18,453 nt of DNA from Leyella stercorea (GCF_019052365.1 NZ_JAHQUY010000058.1:1-18453); one strand, 5' to 3'; numbered from the stretch's first letter, positions 1 to 8,265 are shown. Numbers and translations: made by a program. Notes: generated from the letters alone by a model not told the origin.

Positions 1-77
1 ATATGATTATAATTTGAATATATCTTAAACTTTGATGGCCATACTTTACAAAATTCTTTTATGTCGGATTTTACTCT

Positions 78-85
78 TTACTTTG
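78..85 (+). promoter_or_regulatory. Candidate Bacteroidetes -7 element ahead of the transfer operon
   Basis: TTACTTTG matches the Bacteroidetes -7 consensus TAnnTTTG at all but the second position and runs into GCACTCG, the same context as the stronger promoter at 16433-16440. It lies about 65 bp before the first start codon. No clear TTG -33 element is seen 19-21 bp upstream, only T-rich sequence, so this is a weak call. The main operon promoter may lie upstream of the window. Confidence 0.3.
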
Positions 86-90
86 CACTC

Positions 91-113
91 GCAACTGGCA
101 CTTTTGCCACTGC
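91..113 (+). other. Short leader hairpin before the first transfer gene
   Basis: TGGCA at 96-100 pairs with TGCCA at 105-109 around a CTTT loop, and GCA at 91-93 can pair with TGC at 111-113. If transcription starts near 90, this hairpin would form the extreme 5' end of the transfer mRNA. It could protect the mRNA end or be a binding site. No function can be assigned from sequence alone. Confidence 0.35.
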
Positions 114-148
114 ATAGAGTATAAATCATCAATAAAACAAAGTATTAT

Positions 149-685
149 ATGAGTCCATTTTTGATATTCGCCATCAGCCTTACCATTGCATACGCTATCT
201 ACTATGCGGTGATGATAACCAGAGACCTGTATGGTAAGAAGGAAGAAGCCAAGAGCAACGAGGAAGTGTTTGACATCAGCAACATAACGGAAGAGGAAGC
301 CGCAGTAGCCGTCAATGAAAGCGATGGTGGCTTTAGCGTTGCCGACAAGCAATACGACACAAGTTTCCAAGACGGCACATCATACGATGAGGGCTATGGT
401 ATGGGAACAGAGAACAACGGAATGAGTGGTTATTCTCCAGAAACGGATTCTTCTGGCAGAGAAGATGATGTTGATGAAGACGAAGGAAATGATGTCAACC
501 AACAGAAGCCGAAGAACGCAGCCGAGTCGTTGCAGGAAAAGATGGATGGGCAGATGGAGTCCACTTCTCCCATATGGATAGACGGACTCTGGCAGGACGA
601 CTTCACGGAGAGCCTATTGAAACAAGGCGAGACAAAGCCAGGACAACCAAACATCAAAACAATACCAATCAAGGATGAAATTTAG
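149..685 (+). CDS. Acidic single-TM protein at the start of the transfer operon (TraD position)
   Basis: This is a 178-aa protein with one hydrophobic segment at its N-terminus (about residues 3-22), then a short basic stretch (GKK) and a long tail rich in Asp, Glu, Ser and Gly with no recognisable fold. That arrangement suggests a membrane-anchored protein with a disordered acidic cytoplasmic tail. It precedes the two traE-type genes, roughly where CTnDOT-like elements carry traD, but I do not recognise a family with confidence. The stop codon lies inside the next gene (11-bp overlap), so the two are probably translationally coupled. A role in assembly or regulation of the transfer apparatus is inferred from position only. 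Confidence 0.75.
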   Translation: MSPFLIFAISLTIAYAIYYAVMITRDLYGKKEEAKSNEEVFDISNITEEEAAVAVNESDGGFSVADKQYDTSFQDGTSYDEGYGMGTENNGMSGYSPETDSSGREDDVDEDEGNDVNQQKPKNAAESLQEKMDGQMESTSPIWIDGLWQDDFTESLLKQGETKPGQPNIKTIPIKDEI

Positions 686-1013
686 CCATATCATAAAGAA
701 TGTAGTAAGTTCCTTTGTCTTTGCGCTGCTCCCCCTGTCTGCATCAGCCAAATGCGGTAATGTGGACTATAGCTGGGGAGCAGACGCACTGGCAGGAATG
801 CACGATTATGTGGTGACGATGATGCTGTATGTGCTGTATCTGACATACGCTGTCGCTGCCGTGATGGTGATTATATCCGCTTTGCAGATATATATCAAGA
901 TGAACACCGGGGAAGATGGAGTCACCAAGTCCATACTGACGCTGATAGGAGCCTGTCTGTTTATGATAGGTGCATCCATCCTGTTCCCGGCATTCTTTGG
1001 CTACCAGATTTAA
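675..1013 (+). CDS. DUF4134/TraE-type pilin-like membrane protein, first copy
   Basis: This is a 112-aa protein with a signal-like N-terminus ending LPLSASA (about residues 1-25) and two hydrophobic segments (about 46-70 and 86-108) separated by a short polar loop (KMNTGEDGV). The C-terminal pattern GAC-F----A----P-FFG matches the second traE-type gene at 1118-1495, so both belong to the DUF4134 family. DUF4134/TraE proteins are small, exported, two-TM proteins in Bacteroidetes conjugation loci and resemble VirB2 pilins in size and topology. This copy is the more divergent: it has a Cys after the signal region and a different central segment. Its start overlaps the preceding gene by 11 bp. 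It may be a minor or alternative subunit; that is inference. Confidence 0.8.
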   Translation: MKFSHIIKNVVSSFVFALLPLSASAKCGNVDYSWGADALAGMHDYVVTMMLYVLYLTYAVAAVMVIISALQIYIKMNTGEDGVTKSILTLIGACLFMIGASILFPAFFGYQI

Positions 1014-1049
1014 GACTCAACTGCAGAAGAGTATATCATGTGAAAGCGA

Positions 1050-1083
1050 CAACACTTTTCTATATAATTATAATAAGGTGTTG
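1050..1083 (+). other. Intergenic stem-loop between the two traE-type genes
   Basis: CAACACTTT at 1050-1058 pairs with AAGGTGTTG at 1075-1083 (nine pairs, one of them G-U) around a 16-nt AT-only loop apart from one C. The 104-bp gap holding it is one of the largest in the operon. No T-tract follows, so it is not an intrinsic terminator. It could be an mRNA processing or stability element that sets the relative level of the downstream traE product. Confidence 0.45.
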
Positions 1084-1117
1084 CCAAACGAATCATTAAC
1101 AAGTAAAACAAGAAAGA

Positions 1118-1495
1118 ATGTTTAAGAAAACAACGAACTATTTGAAGAAGACCGCCAAGAGCGTTCTCTCTTCAGGACGCTTGAAGACATTGGCATTGAT
1201 GCTCCTTGTGGGCGGTGGCATTGCCATGGCGCAAAACTCGGCAGGTGACTACACGGCAGGTACCACCGCACTTACAACAGTGACAGAGGAAATTGCCAAG
1301 TATGTGCCTATCGTGGTCAAACTCTGCTATGCCATTGCAGGTGTTGTAGCCGTAGTGGGTGCCATCAGCGTTTACATCGCCATGAACAACGAGGAGCAGG
1401 ATGTCAAGAAAAAGATCATGATGATTGTAGGAGCATGTATCTTCCTCGTGGCAGCAGCACAGGCATTGCCATTGTTCTTCGGTGTGACCAACTAA
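1118..1495 (+). CDS. traE: Conjugative transposon TraE (DUF4134), pilin-like
   Basis: This 125-aa protein is a clear DUF4134 member. A basic N-terminus is followed by a signal region ending GIAMAQ (about residue 39), then a short exported segment, TM1 (about 63-88, VVKLCYAIAGVVAVVGAISV), a charged loop (NNEEQDVKKK) and TM2 ending PLFFGVTN. TraE is a core component of the Bacteroidetes MPF_B conjugation machine and its topology resembles the VirB2 pilin. It lies directly upstream of TraF, as in CTnDOT. A second, divergent copy lies at 675-1013, and a stem-loop separates the two, which may allow unequal expression. The family assignment is secure; the pilin role is inferred from topology. Confidence 0.93.
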   Translation: MFKKTTNYLKKTAKSVLSSGRLKTLALMLLVGGGIAMAQNSAGDYTAGTTALTTVTEEIAKYVPIVVKLCYAIAGVVAVVGAISVYIAMNNEEQDVKKKIMMIVGACIFLVAAAQALPLFFGVTN

Positions 1496-1546
1496 CGAGT
1501 GAGAGTTATTCCGTGCATATTCAGTAAGTGAGAAACGACGTGAAGA

Positions 1547-1849
1547 ATGGCAAGAGAAGAGCAGGAAATCCGCTACCCCGATTACCCACTGTTCAAGGGA
1601 CTCCAGAAGCCCCTTGAATTCATGGGAATACAAGGGCGGTATATCTATTGGGCAGCAGCCACGGCAGGAGGAGCCATCATCGGCTTCATTGCCGCCTACT
1701 GTCTGATGGGTATCATTGCAGGACTGATCGTGCTGGTCGTGGCAATCACTACGGGTACAGGTCTCATCATGTTCAAGCAACGGAAGGGACTGCATACCAA
1801 GAAGAACGACCAAGGAGTGTTTATCTATGCCTACAGCAAGCGCATATAA
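1547..1849 (+). CDS. traF: Conjugative transposon TraF (DUF4133), VirB3-like
   Basis: This 100-aa protein opens with a charged segment and the YPLFKGLQKPLEFMGIQGRY motif typical of DUF4133, followed by two membrane helices (about residues 33-52 and 54-74) and a basic C-terminus ending KNDQGVFIYAYSKRI. DUF4133/TraF proteins are inner-membrane subunits that resemble VirB3 and always sit beside TraE and the VirB4-type ATPase TraG. That order holds here, except that a small lipoprotein gene and a 150-bp gap come between TraF and TraG. Start choice: the ATG at 1547 gives the full conserved N-terminus. Confidence 0.93.
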   Translation: MAREEQEIRYPDYPLFKGLQKPLEFMGIQGRYIYWAAATAGGAIIGFIAAYCLMGIIAGLIVLVVAITTGTGLIMFKQRKGLHTKKNDQGVFIYAYSKRI

Positions 1850-1912
1850 AAATGTGAAACAAAAAAGTATCGACATGACCAAGATGTGGATGACAAGTAG
1901 AAAGTGAACGAC

Positions 1913-1960
1913 TGGTAGGCTCATTCTCCCCCAAGGGTGTGGGTCTACCATTATTTGTTT
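1913..1960 (+). terminator. Terminator-like stem-loop inside the transfer operon
   Basis: TGGTAG at 1913-1918 pairs with CTACCA at 1945-1950. The stem continues inward through 1919-1924 with 1939-1944, using G-U pairs, and a further short helix (1926-1928 with 1935-1937) closes on a CCCCAA loop. The stem is followed by TTATTTGTTT. This has the shape of a weak intrinsic terminator or attenuator between traF and the lipoprotein/traG genes. Transcription must continue past it to reach traG and beyond, so it probably reduces rather than ends transcription, or is overcome by antitermination. Confidence 0.5.
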
Positions 1961-2005
1961 CAGCAGAAAACATTGCATCTTCGCTACTAAATTACAGTTG
2001 TGAGC

Positions 2006-2317
2006 ATGAAAGGAAAGAATATTATAATAACGGCATTGGCAGTGACATTGCTGGCCGCTTGCAAGGATAAGACCTACAAGCCACCCACATTGGATGCCAT
2101 GAGGAGTGCAGATAAAGCAAGAGCTGCTTGGGCGAGAGATGCAGAAGAACATCCTGCAACCGTGGAAACACCAACAAGCAGGATGGATTCCACTGCAAAA
2201 GATAGTGTATCAACCCTTTATGACGAAGAAAGCTCCAATACCTCTTATCAAGAGCATGACACCAAATCATCCAGTATGAGGGGAAATCATCAATCATCCG
2301 AAGAAACAGAAGAATAA
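2006..2317 (+). CDS. Small lipoprotein in the VirB7 position
   Basis: This is about 103 aa from the ATG at 2006; a GTG two codons earlier at 2000 is also possible. The N-terminus is a lipoprotein signal, with a basic start, hydrophobic core and lipobox LLAAC, so Cys19 would be lipidated. The rest is hydrophilic, rich in Ser, Thr, Glu and Lys, and looks disordered. It lies 6 bp before the VirB4-type ATPase gene. Small lipoproteins in conjugation operons are often VirB7-like, stabilising the outer-membrane VirB9/VirB10 core, or act in surface exclusion. I see no family signature and cannot choose between these. It is absent from the classical CTnDOT traF-traG junction. Confidence 0.75.
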   Translation: MKGKNIIITALAVTLLAACKDKTYKPPTLDAMRSADKARAAWARDAEEHPATVETPTSRMDSTAKDSVSTLYDEESSNTSYQEHDTKSSSMRGNHQSSEETEE

Positions 2318-2323
2318 ACGAGT

Positions 2324-4882
2324 ATGGTACTATATGTAATCTTATTTTTCGTGGCAACCTGCATTGGCATGGCCATATCGGTCTATGCCTTTGGTACTGG
2401 TGGCAAGCGGAAGAAAATCTTTCAGGACATCTACTTCTCCGTAGAAGACACGGATGGTATCGGTGTGCTCTATACCAAGACAGGAGAATATTCTGCCATT
2501 CTGAAAATGGAGAATCCTGTGCAGAAGTATTCTGCCAATATAGACAGCTATTATGAGTTCACCAATCTGTTTGCTGCCATCGCACAGACTCTGGGTGAAG
2601 GCTATGCCCTGCACAAGCAGGACATTTTTACCAGAAAACAGTTCAAGGATGAGAGTGACAAAGGCCATGAGTTCCTGTCAGGATCCTACTTCCGCTATTT
2701 CAACGGAAGAGAATATACGGACAGCATGACCTATCTGACTATTACGCAGGAAAACAAGAAAAGCCGTCTGATGTCTTTCGACAACAAGAAATGGCGAGAT
2801 TTCTTAGTGAAAATCAGAAAGGTGCAAGACCAGCTGAAGGATGCCGGTATCAAGTCAGAGTTTCTGAACAAACAAGAAGCAAGTCTGTATGTTGACCGTT
2901 TCTTTGCCATGAACTTCCGGGACAAGATGGTGAGCATGACAGGATTCAAGGTGGATGACGAGATGATAGGTATGGGTGACAGACGCTGTAAGGTATATAG
3001 TCTTGTAGATGTGGATTGCGCCAACTTGCCGACACAAATACGACCATTCACCAATATCGAGGTGAACAACACCAGCATGCCAGTGGATCTGGTAGCCTTG
3101 GTGGACAGCATACCAGGAGTGGAGAGTGTGGTGTATAACCAAATCATCTTTGTGCCGAATCAGAAGCGTGAGCTTGCCCTGCTCGACAAAAAGAAGAACC
3201 GCCATGCCAGCATGCCGAACCCAAGCAATCTGATAGCCGTAGAGGACATCAAGCGAGTGCAGGAGGTGATAGCGAGAGAAAACAAGCAGCTGGTATATAC
3301 CCACTATAATCTGATCGTGACGGTGAAGCCAGATACGGACATACAGAAGTGTACCAACCATCTGGAGAATGCCTTTGGCAGGATGGGCATCCATATCTCG
3401 AAACGAGCCTATAACCAGTTGGAACTGTTCGTCAACTCATTCCCCGGCAACTGCTATGGGATGAATGACGACTATGACAGATTTATGACGTTGGGCGATG
3501 CTGCCACCTGCCTGATGTACAAAGAAAAGATTGTGCATAGCGAGGACACACCCTTCAAGGTCTATTATACCGACCGCCAAGGAGTGCCAGTAGCCATCGA
3601 CATATCAGGAAAAGAAGGGCGAAACAAACTGACCGACAACAGCAACTTCTTTGTCCTCGGTCCTTCGGGAAGCGGCAAGAGCTTTTATGTCAACTCGATG
3701 GTGCGCCAAGCCCATGAGCAGGACACCGACATCGTGCTGGTAGATACAGGAAACTCATATGAGGGACTATGTGAATACTTTGGAGGCAAATACATATCCT
3801 ACACAGAAGAACATCCTATCACGATGAACCCTTTCAAAATCAAGAGAGAGGAATGGAACATCGAGAAGTTGGGATTCCTGAAGAACCTGGTGATGCTGAT
3901 ATGGAAAGGAAGTCAAGGCACAGTGATCAAGACCGAAGACAGACTGATAGAACAAGTCATCAACGAGTATTACGATGCCTATTTCACCACCAAGAGAGTG
4001 AGCTACCTCTGTTTCAACACTTTCTATGAGTTCAGTACTGAGCGACTGCCGAAGATATGCGAGGAGAACGGTCTGCATGGCATAGACCTGTCATCCTACA
4101 ACTATCTGTTGAAGGACTTCTATAAAGGAGGCAGCCACGATGTGACACTGAATGAGAATATGGACAGCAGTCTGTTTGATGAGACCTTCATCGTCTTCGA
4201 AATCGACAGTATCAAGGATGATCCACTGCTTTTTCCACTGGTGACGCTCATCATCATGGACGTGTTCCTGCAGAAGATGCGCATCAAAAAGAACCGAAAG
4301 ATGCTCATCATCGAGGAGGCATGGAAAGCCATCGCCTCGCCCATGATGGCGGAATACATAAAATATCTGTATAAGACCGCCAGAAAATTCTGGGCAAGCG
4401 TGGGTGTGGTGACACAGGAGATACAGGACATCATCGGCAGCGAGATAGTGAAGGAAGCCATCATCAACAACTCGGATGTGGTGATGCTGCTCGACCAGAG
4501 CAAGTTCAAGGAACGCTTTGACACCATCAAGGCTATACTCGGTTTGACCGATGTGGACTGCAAGAAAATCTTCACCATTAACCGTTTGGAGAATAAGGAA
4601 GGACGCAGTTTCTTCCGTGAGGTCTTTATCAGGCGAGGACAGACCAGCAATGTGTATGGTGTGGAAGAACCGCATGAGTGCTATATGACCTACACCACGG
4701 AACGAGCGGAGAAGGAAGCATTAAAGCTATACAAGCGAGAGTTGAAATGCAACCACCAACAAGCTATCGAAGCCTATTGCAGGGATTGGGATGCAAGTGG
4801 TATCAGCAAGAGCCTCGCCTTTGCTCAAAAGGTAAATCAGGCAGGGAAAGTACTGAATTTAGGGAACAAAAATAAAAAGTAA
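2324..4882 (+). CDS. traG: TraG, VirB4-type conjugation ATPase
   Basis: This 852-aa protein powers assembly of, or transport through, the conjugation channel at the inner membrane. An N-terminal hydrophobic segment (about residues 2-22) is followed by a VirB4-like N-domain, then the motor domain with Walker A GPSGSGKS at residues 446-453 and Walker B MLIIEE at 660-665, followed by AWKAI, as usual in VirB4/TraC-type ATPases. The segment VGVVTQEIQDI is a typical sensor region. Length matches CTnDOT TraG (about 830-850 aa). The fused N-terminal TM is normal for this Bacteroidetes family. It starts 6 bp after the lipoprotein stop and ends 6 bp before the next gene. No truncation is visible. Confidence 0.95.
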   Translation: MVLYVILFFVATCIGMAISVYAFGTGGKRKKIFQDIYFSVEDTDGIGVLYTKTGEYSAILKMENPVQKYSANIDSYYEFTNLFAAIAQTLGEGYALHKQDIFTRKQFKDESDKGHEFLSGSYFRYFNGREYTDSMTYLTITQENKKSRLMSFDNKKWRDFLVKIRKVQDQLKDAGIKSEFLNKQEASLYVDRFFAMNFRDKMVSMTGFKVDDEMIGMGDRRCKVYSLVDVDCANLPTQIRPFTNIEVNNTSMPVDLVALVDSIPGVESVVYNQIIFVPNQKRELALLDKKKNRHASMPNPSNLIAVEDIKRVQEVIARENKQLVYTHYNLIVTVKPDTDIQKCTNHLENAFGRMGIHISKRAYNQLELFVNSFPGNCYGMNDDYDRFMTLGDAATCLMYKEKIVHSEDTPFKVYYTDRQGVPVAIDISGKEGRNKLTDNSNFFVLGPSGSGKSFYVNSMVRQAHEQDTDIVLVDTGNSYEGLCEYFGGKYISYTEEHPITMNPFKIKREEWNIEKLGFLKNLVMLIWKGSQGTVIKTEDRLIEQVINEYYDAYFTTKRVSYLCFNTFYEFSTERLPKICEENGLHGIDLSSYNYLLKDFYKGGSHDVTLNENMDSSLFDETFIVFEIDSIKDDPLLFPLVTLIIMDVFLQKMRIKKNRKMLIIEEAWKAIASPMMAEYIKYLYKTARKFWASVGVVTQEIQDIIGSEIVKEAIINNSDVVMLLDQSKFKERFDTIKAILGLTDVDCKKIFTINRLENKEGRSFFREVFIRRGQTSNVYGVEEPHECYMTYTTERAEKEALKLYKRELKCNHQQAIEAYCRDWDASGISKSLAFAQKVNQAGKVLNLGNKNKK

Positions 4883-4888
4883 TCAAAG

Positions 4889-7447
4889 ATGAAACGACTT
4901 CTATCCATCATAATGCTGATAGTCTGTGTGTTGGCAAAGGCTGACGCACAGTACTACAGCGTGAACTATGACAAGCAGACGGTGGCTGCTATGGCAGCTG
5001 CATACGGAACGGAAGCCGTGGCAGAGGCATACTATAACGAGCAGGTGCAGAACATCTTGAAGCACTATAATGCAGCAGAAGTGGCTAGTGCCGGTATCTA
5101 CACCTCCAAGTTTCTGGAGCGCAAGGCAATGACGGAGTTGGGCATCTGGAACAGTAGCACAGAGAACTACTATTACCGCCGTATCTACAACATGGTGTCG
5201 GGCAAAATCATGCCGAAGATATGGACGGTGGCAGGAATGATGCTGAAAAGTCCACAGACTGCCCTGTATTGGGGAACCTATCTGATGAAGATATGTGACG
5301 ACACCAAGAACCTGTGCATGCAGTTTGAGAGTGTGGTAACAAACAGCACCCTCACATTCTCGGACATCGCCTTTCTACAAATCAACCAGGAGATAGCTGC
5401 CATACTGAAACTTTCAGAGATTGGCAACGTGGATTGGAAGAAGATGTTGGACGATTTGTCGAAGGTGCCAGGCAATTTTACAGTGGACAATCTGAAAGCC
5501 GACATCGACAATCTGTATAAGGCAGGAGCCAACCTTGCAGGAGCAGGAATGAACAATATCGGCAATGCCCTGTTGCAGAGCAGCCAGTTCAACGACCTCT
5601 TCCAAGGCAAGCTCAGTGCAGCCATCGACATTGTGGATAACTATTCCTCGCTGTTCAAAAGTCTCGACAAGAGCGTAGGCAACACCCTCTTGGGAATGAT
5701 TGGAGGCAAGGACAACGTGGCAGGACTTTTCTCTCTTGCCAACTATAACCTCACCTCATGGATGACGGACTATCTGGATGAGACGGCAGGAAACTACTAC
5801 ACGCAAAGATGGTATATCGCCCGACGAGACCAAGGACGAGAGAAATTGTGCGACTATGTACCGCCCACCGATGACAACAGCATCTTGAAAGGCGACCACT
5901 GGTACAGAATCAACACCAAGGATGCCAACTTCTATCCCAACAATAGCCAAAAGGAAGCTATCCTGCAAAACTCGGAGAATCATGCAGGATGGTCAAGAAC
6001 AAGGGTGCAACAGCTCAACAACCAGAATGATGGCTTTACCTACAGTATCAGCTATTGGTTGAACAGCTACATCATCAGTAGCAAGAAAAAAGGACAGAAA
6101 CAGAAGGCATACGCCTACGAGATACAGGTGTACAAGAGTTGGAACAAGACAGAAGAAGTGTATGAGGCAGTCTTTGACTCCTATTCGATGGACTTGAACA
6201 CCTTCAAGGCACAACTGCAAGCCCGGTTGAGCGAATGGAATGACAACGAGGAAGGCTATACCTATTATATAGGCAGTGATGCACGCAACTACTATCAGGC
6301 AACCGATGCCGCCAAACTGAAGGGATGCGAGAGCGTGACCATTAGTGTGACATGCAGCGACGGTGTGCAGTTGGGGCAAGGCACCACACAATACAAATGC
6401 AAGAGTTGTGGCGGTTCGCTGAATGACCACAGCAAGAAATGCGCCATGACAACATCTGTGACAGAGAACAACCTTGACCTCTCAGATTTGTATAAGCAGG
6501 AGCAGGAAGCCAATGCCAAGATAACCTCTTTGCAATCGCAAATCAATCAGTTGGAAGCGGAGAACAAATCACTTGTCAAGCAAATCGCCAATGCAAGTGT
6601 GGAAGATGCAGCCAAGTATCGGGAGCAATACAACAAGAACATGGCTTCCATCGAACAACTGAACAAAGAACTTGCCACATGGCAACAGAAACAAAGGAAA
6701 ATAGAGGAAGCCAAGGCAGAGGCAGGAAAGGACAATGACGTGGCGACGGATGACTACTATCGCATACCAGCCATTATGAACGACTGCAAGAGCGCCTACA
6801 ACCTGACTTGGCAAGGGGAAGGAACATGGAGCGGCTATACTTACATTCGAAAAGCCACCATGCCCAACATCAACGGCATCATCACCTTCAAGGCAACATT
6901 GAAGATTGCCCGAAAGCCGAAATATTTCTTGGGCATCAAGATACACAGAGCCATCCTGCAGATCAGTTGGGAGCTGACATCGGAATACACCAACACCTCG
7001 GTAGTGGATGTGATAACGCTTGACCCAAGCAAGACCGAGCAGGAAAAGGCAGACGAAGTGAACAAGCGCATCTCGGAAATCGCACAGGAATATCCATCGT
7101 GCAAGATAACCACCGAATATGCTAAGAGCGCACCTGCCGATGACAATAACCCCGATGATACCTTTCATCTGCTATGGTCGAGCGATAGGTTAGAGATAGC
7201 CAGAGAGGTGGACAGCAGAATCACCAAGATATACGCAGACTTGGTATCGTTGGAGAAGATGATGCACTACAAGCGCAACATCATCGACGTGCTGATGGAC
7301 ATCGCTCCACATATCAATGCTGACGAAGGACGACGGTTGACACTGGTGGAGAAATGCAAGAAACGTTGGTTGAGAAAAGCTGCCGACACCAAACACTCAG
7401 ATGACTATCACGGCAAGTTTAATGATGAAGACAATGAAAATGAGTAA
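4889..7447 (+). CDS. Large exported protein of the transfer operon with Cys cluster and coiled coil
   Basis: This 852-aa protein has a clean signal peptide (about residues 1-20, ending ADAQ). After a helical N-terminal half (about 30-300) with glycine- and alanine-rich segments comes a Tyr/Asn-rich middle. A Cys cluster follows (Cys480, Cys489, Cys504-x2-Cys507, His514, Cys518), then a long coiled coil (about 535-612, LQSQINQLEAENKSL). The C-terminal domain has beta-type sequence (about 640-740) and a charged helical end. The CxxC...H...C pattern resembles a zinc ribbon, which would be unusual in a periplasmic protein. It fills the slot between the TraG ATPase and TraJ, where CTnDOT has traH/traI. 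It may belong to a Bacteroidales-only DUF family of similar length, but I cannot name it. A structural role in the channel or mating contact is inference. Confidence 0.85.
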   Translation: MKRLLSIIMLIVCVLAKADAQYYSVNYDKQTVAAMAAAYGTEAVAEAYYNEQVQNILKHYNAAEVASAGIYTSKFLERKAMTELGIWNSSTENYYYRRIYNMVSGKIMPKIWTVAGMMLKSPQTALYWGTYLMKICDDTKNLCMQFESVVTNSTLTFSDIAFLQINQEIAAILKLSEIGNVDWKKMLDDLSKVPGNFTVDNLKADIDNLYKAGANLAGAGMNNIGNALLQSSQFNDLFQGKLSAAIDIVDNYSSLFKSLDKSVGNTLLGMIGGKDNVAGLFSLANYNLTSWMTDYLDETAGNYYTQRWYIARRDQGREKLCDYVPPTDDNSILKGDHWYRINTKDANFYPNNSQKEAILQNSENHAGWSRTRVQQLNNQNDGFTYSISYWLNSYIISSKKKGQKQKAYAYEIQVYKSWNKTEEVYEAVFDSYSMDLNTFKAQLQARLSEWNDNEEGYTYYIGSDARNYYQATDAAKLKGCESVTISVTCSDGVQLGQGTTQYKCKSCGGSLNDHSKKCAMTTSVTENNLDLSDLYKQEQEANAKITSLQSQINQLEAENKSLVKQIANASVEDAAKYREQYNKNMASIEQLNKELATWQQKQRKIEEAKAEAGKDNDVATDDYYRIPAIMNDCKSAYNLTWQGEGTWSGYTYIRKATMPNINGIITFKATLKIARKPKYFLGIKIHRAILQISWELTSEYTNTSVVDVITLDPSKTEQEKADEVNKRISEIAQEYPSCKITTEYAKSAPADDNNPDDTFHLLWSSDRLEIAREVDSRITKIYADLVSLEKMMHYKRNIIDVLMDIAPHINADEGRRLTLVEKCKKRWLRKAADTKHSDDYHGKFNDEDNENE

Positions 7448-8240
7448 TAGAAAAGAATACAAGGCTGATGCAGCGGAGAGGGTTGCAGGGCCAGTGAACA
7501 AGAAGCGACGAATGGATATTGTGAGAACATTGCTGGTAGCAATCTTGCTCCTCGCCCTCCCCTCTAAAACATTCGCCCAATGGGGATTTGATGTTGCCAG
7601 CGTGGAAGCCTACATCAATGACCACAAGAAACAGCGGAGTCTGTTGCTTGCACGAAGCACGTTGGAATACAGCAATAAACTATTGCACAGTTACAGTAAG
7701 GACGAGATCAAGGCATACAAGGAACTGAACGTTGACCTTGACAAGTACACCAGGGCATTTGATGTGATAGATGTGCTATATCAAAGTTTACGAACCAGTC
7801 TGAACGTGTACTCCACCTACGAGGGTGTGAGCGACAGAATATCGGACTATAAGAAGCTGTTGGATGACTACAACCAAAAAGTCATCAAACGAAAGCGCAT
7901 CTCGCTTGCCGATACCATACTGATAGGTATTAACCGACGAGCCATAGAGAATATCGCAAATGAAGGCGAATATCTCTACAAAAGCGTGAGCGACTTGGTG
8001 CTGTATGCCACAGGAGCGGCAGCGTGTTCCACGGCAGACCTTCTTGTGGTATTGGAAAGCATCAACACCTCGCTTGACAATATAGAGAAGCATCTGAACA
8101 AAAGCTACTTTGAGTCGTGGCGATATATCCAAGTGCGCATCGGCTATTGGAAAGAAAAGGTTTACCGAACCAAAAGCAAGCAGCAAATACTGGAAGATGC
8201 CTTCGGTCGGTGGAGAGTGGCAGGTAAACTCGGATATTAG
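7440..8240 (+). CDS. Exported helical protein in the TraI/VirB5-like position
   Basis: The reading frame is open from 7401. The ATG at 7440, overlapping the previous stop by 8 bp, gives 266 aa and suggests translational coupling; the ATG at 7512 gives a shorter protein that begins directly at the signal peptide (MDIVRTLLVAILLLALPS, ending TFAQ). The mature part is almost entirely helical and rich in Lys, Tyr, Leu and Ser, and ends in a basic segment. In CTnDOT-like operons an exported helical protein, TraI (DUF4141), occupies this place just before traJ and also begins AQW after cleavage, as here (AQWGF). I do not see enough similarity to call DUF4141 outright. VirB5-like function is inferred from position, export and helical content. 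Confidence 0.8.
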   Translation: MSNRKEYKADAAERVAGPVNKKRRMDIVRTLLVAILLLALPSKTFAQWGFDVASVEAYINDHKKQRSLLLARSTLEYSNKLLHSYSKDEIKAYKELNVDLDKYTRAFDVIDVLYQSLRTSLNVYSTYEGVSDRISDYKKLLDDYNQKVIKRKRISLADTILIGINRRAIENIANEGEYLYKSVSDLVLYATGAAACSTADLLVVLESINTSLDNIEKHLNKSYFESWRYIQVRIGYWKEKVYRTKSKQQILEDAFGRWRVAGKLGY

Positions 8241-8241
8241 T

Positions 8242-8265
8242 TAAGTGAAGAGTGAAGTATGAAGA
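8242..8265 (+). repeat. Short GTGAAG-type stutter repeat in an intergenic gap
   Basis: The 81-bp gap after the TraI-position gene begins with AAGTGAAGAGTGAAGTATGAAG, an imperfect 6-8-bp tandem repeat. A small hairpin (ATTTG/CAAAT near 8270-8284) follows. It resembles the GTAAAA-type stutters after traJ and traK in this operon. It looks like spacer DNA produced by replication slippage; no regulatory role is evident. Confidence 0.5.

Noticed and set aside
1..148. A gene at the left edge
   Set aside because: No convincing coding frame is present in 1-148 on either strand; it appears to be the upstream region of the transfer operon, AT-rich with a weak promoter and a small hairpin.
1172..2152. 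A 326-codon open frame on the minus strand
   Set aside because: It overlaps traE, traF and the lipoprotein gene, is rich in His and Cys in a way typical of antisense frames, and shows no domain. The + strand genes there are secure.
4091..4675. Long minus-strand frames opposite the TraG ATPase
   Set aside because: They lie entirely within a conserved Walker-motif coding region and have antisense-like composition.
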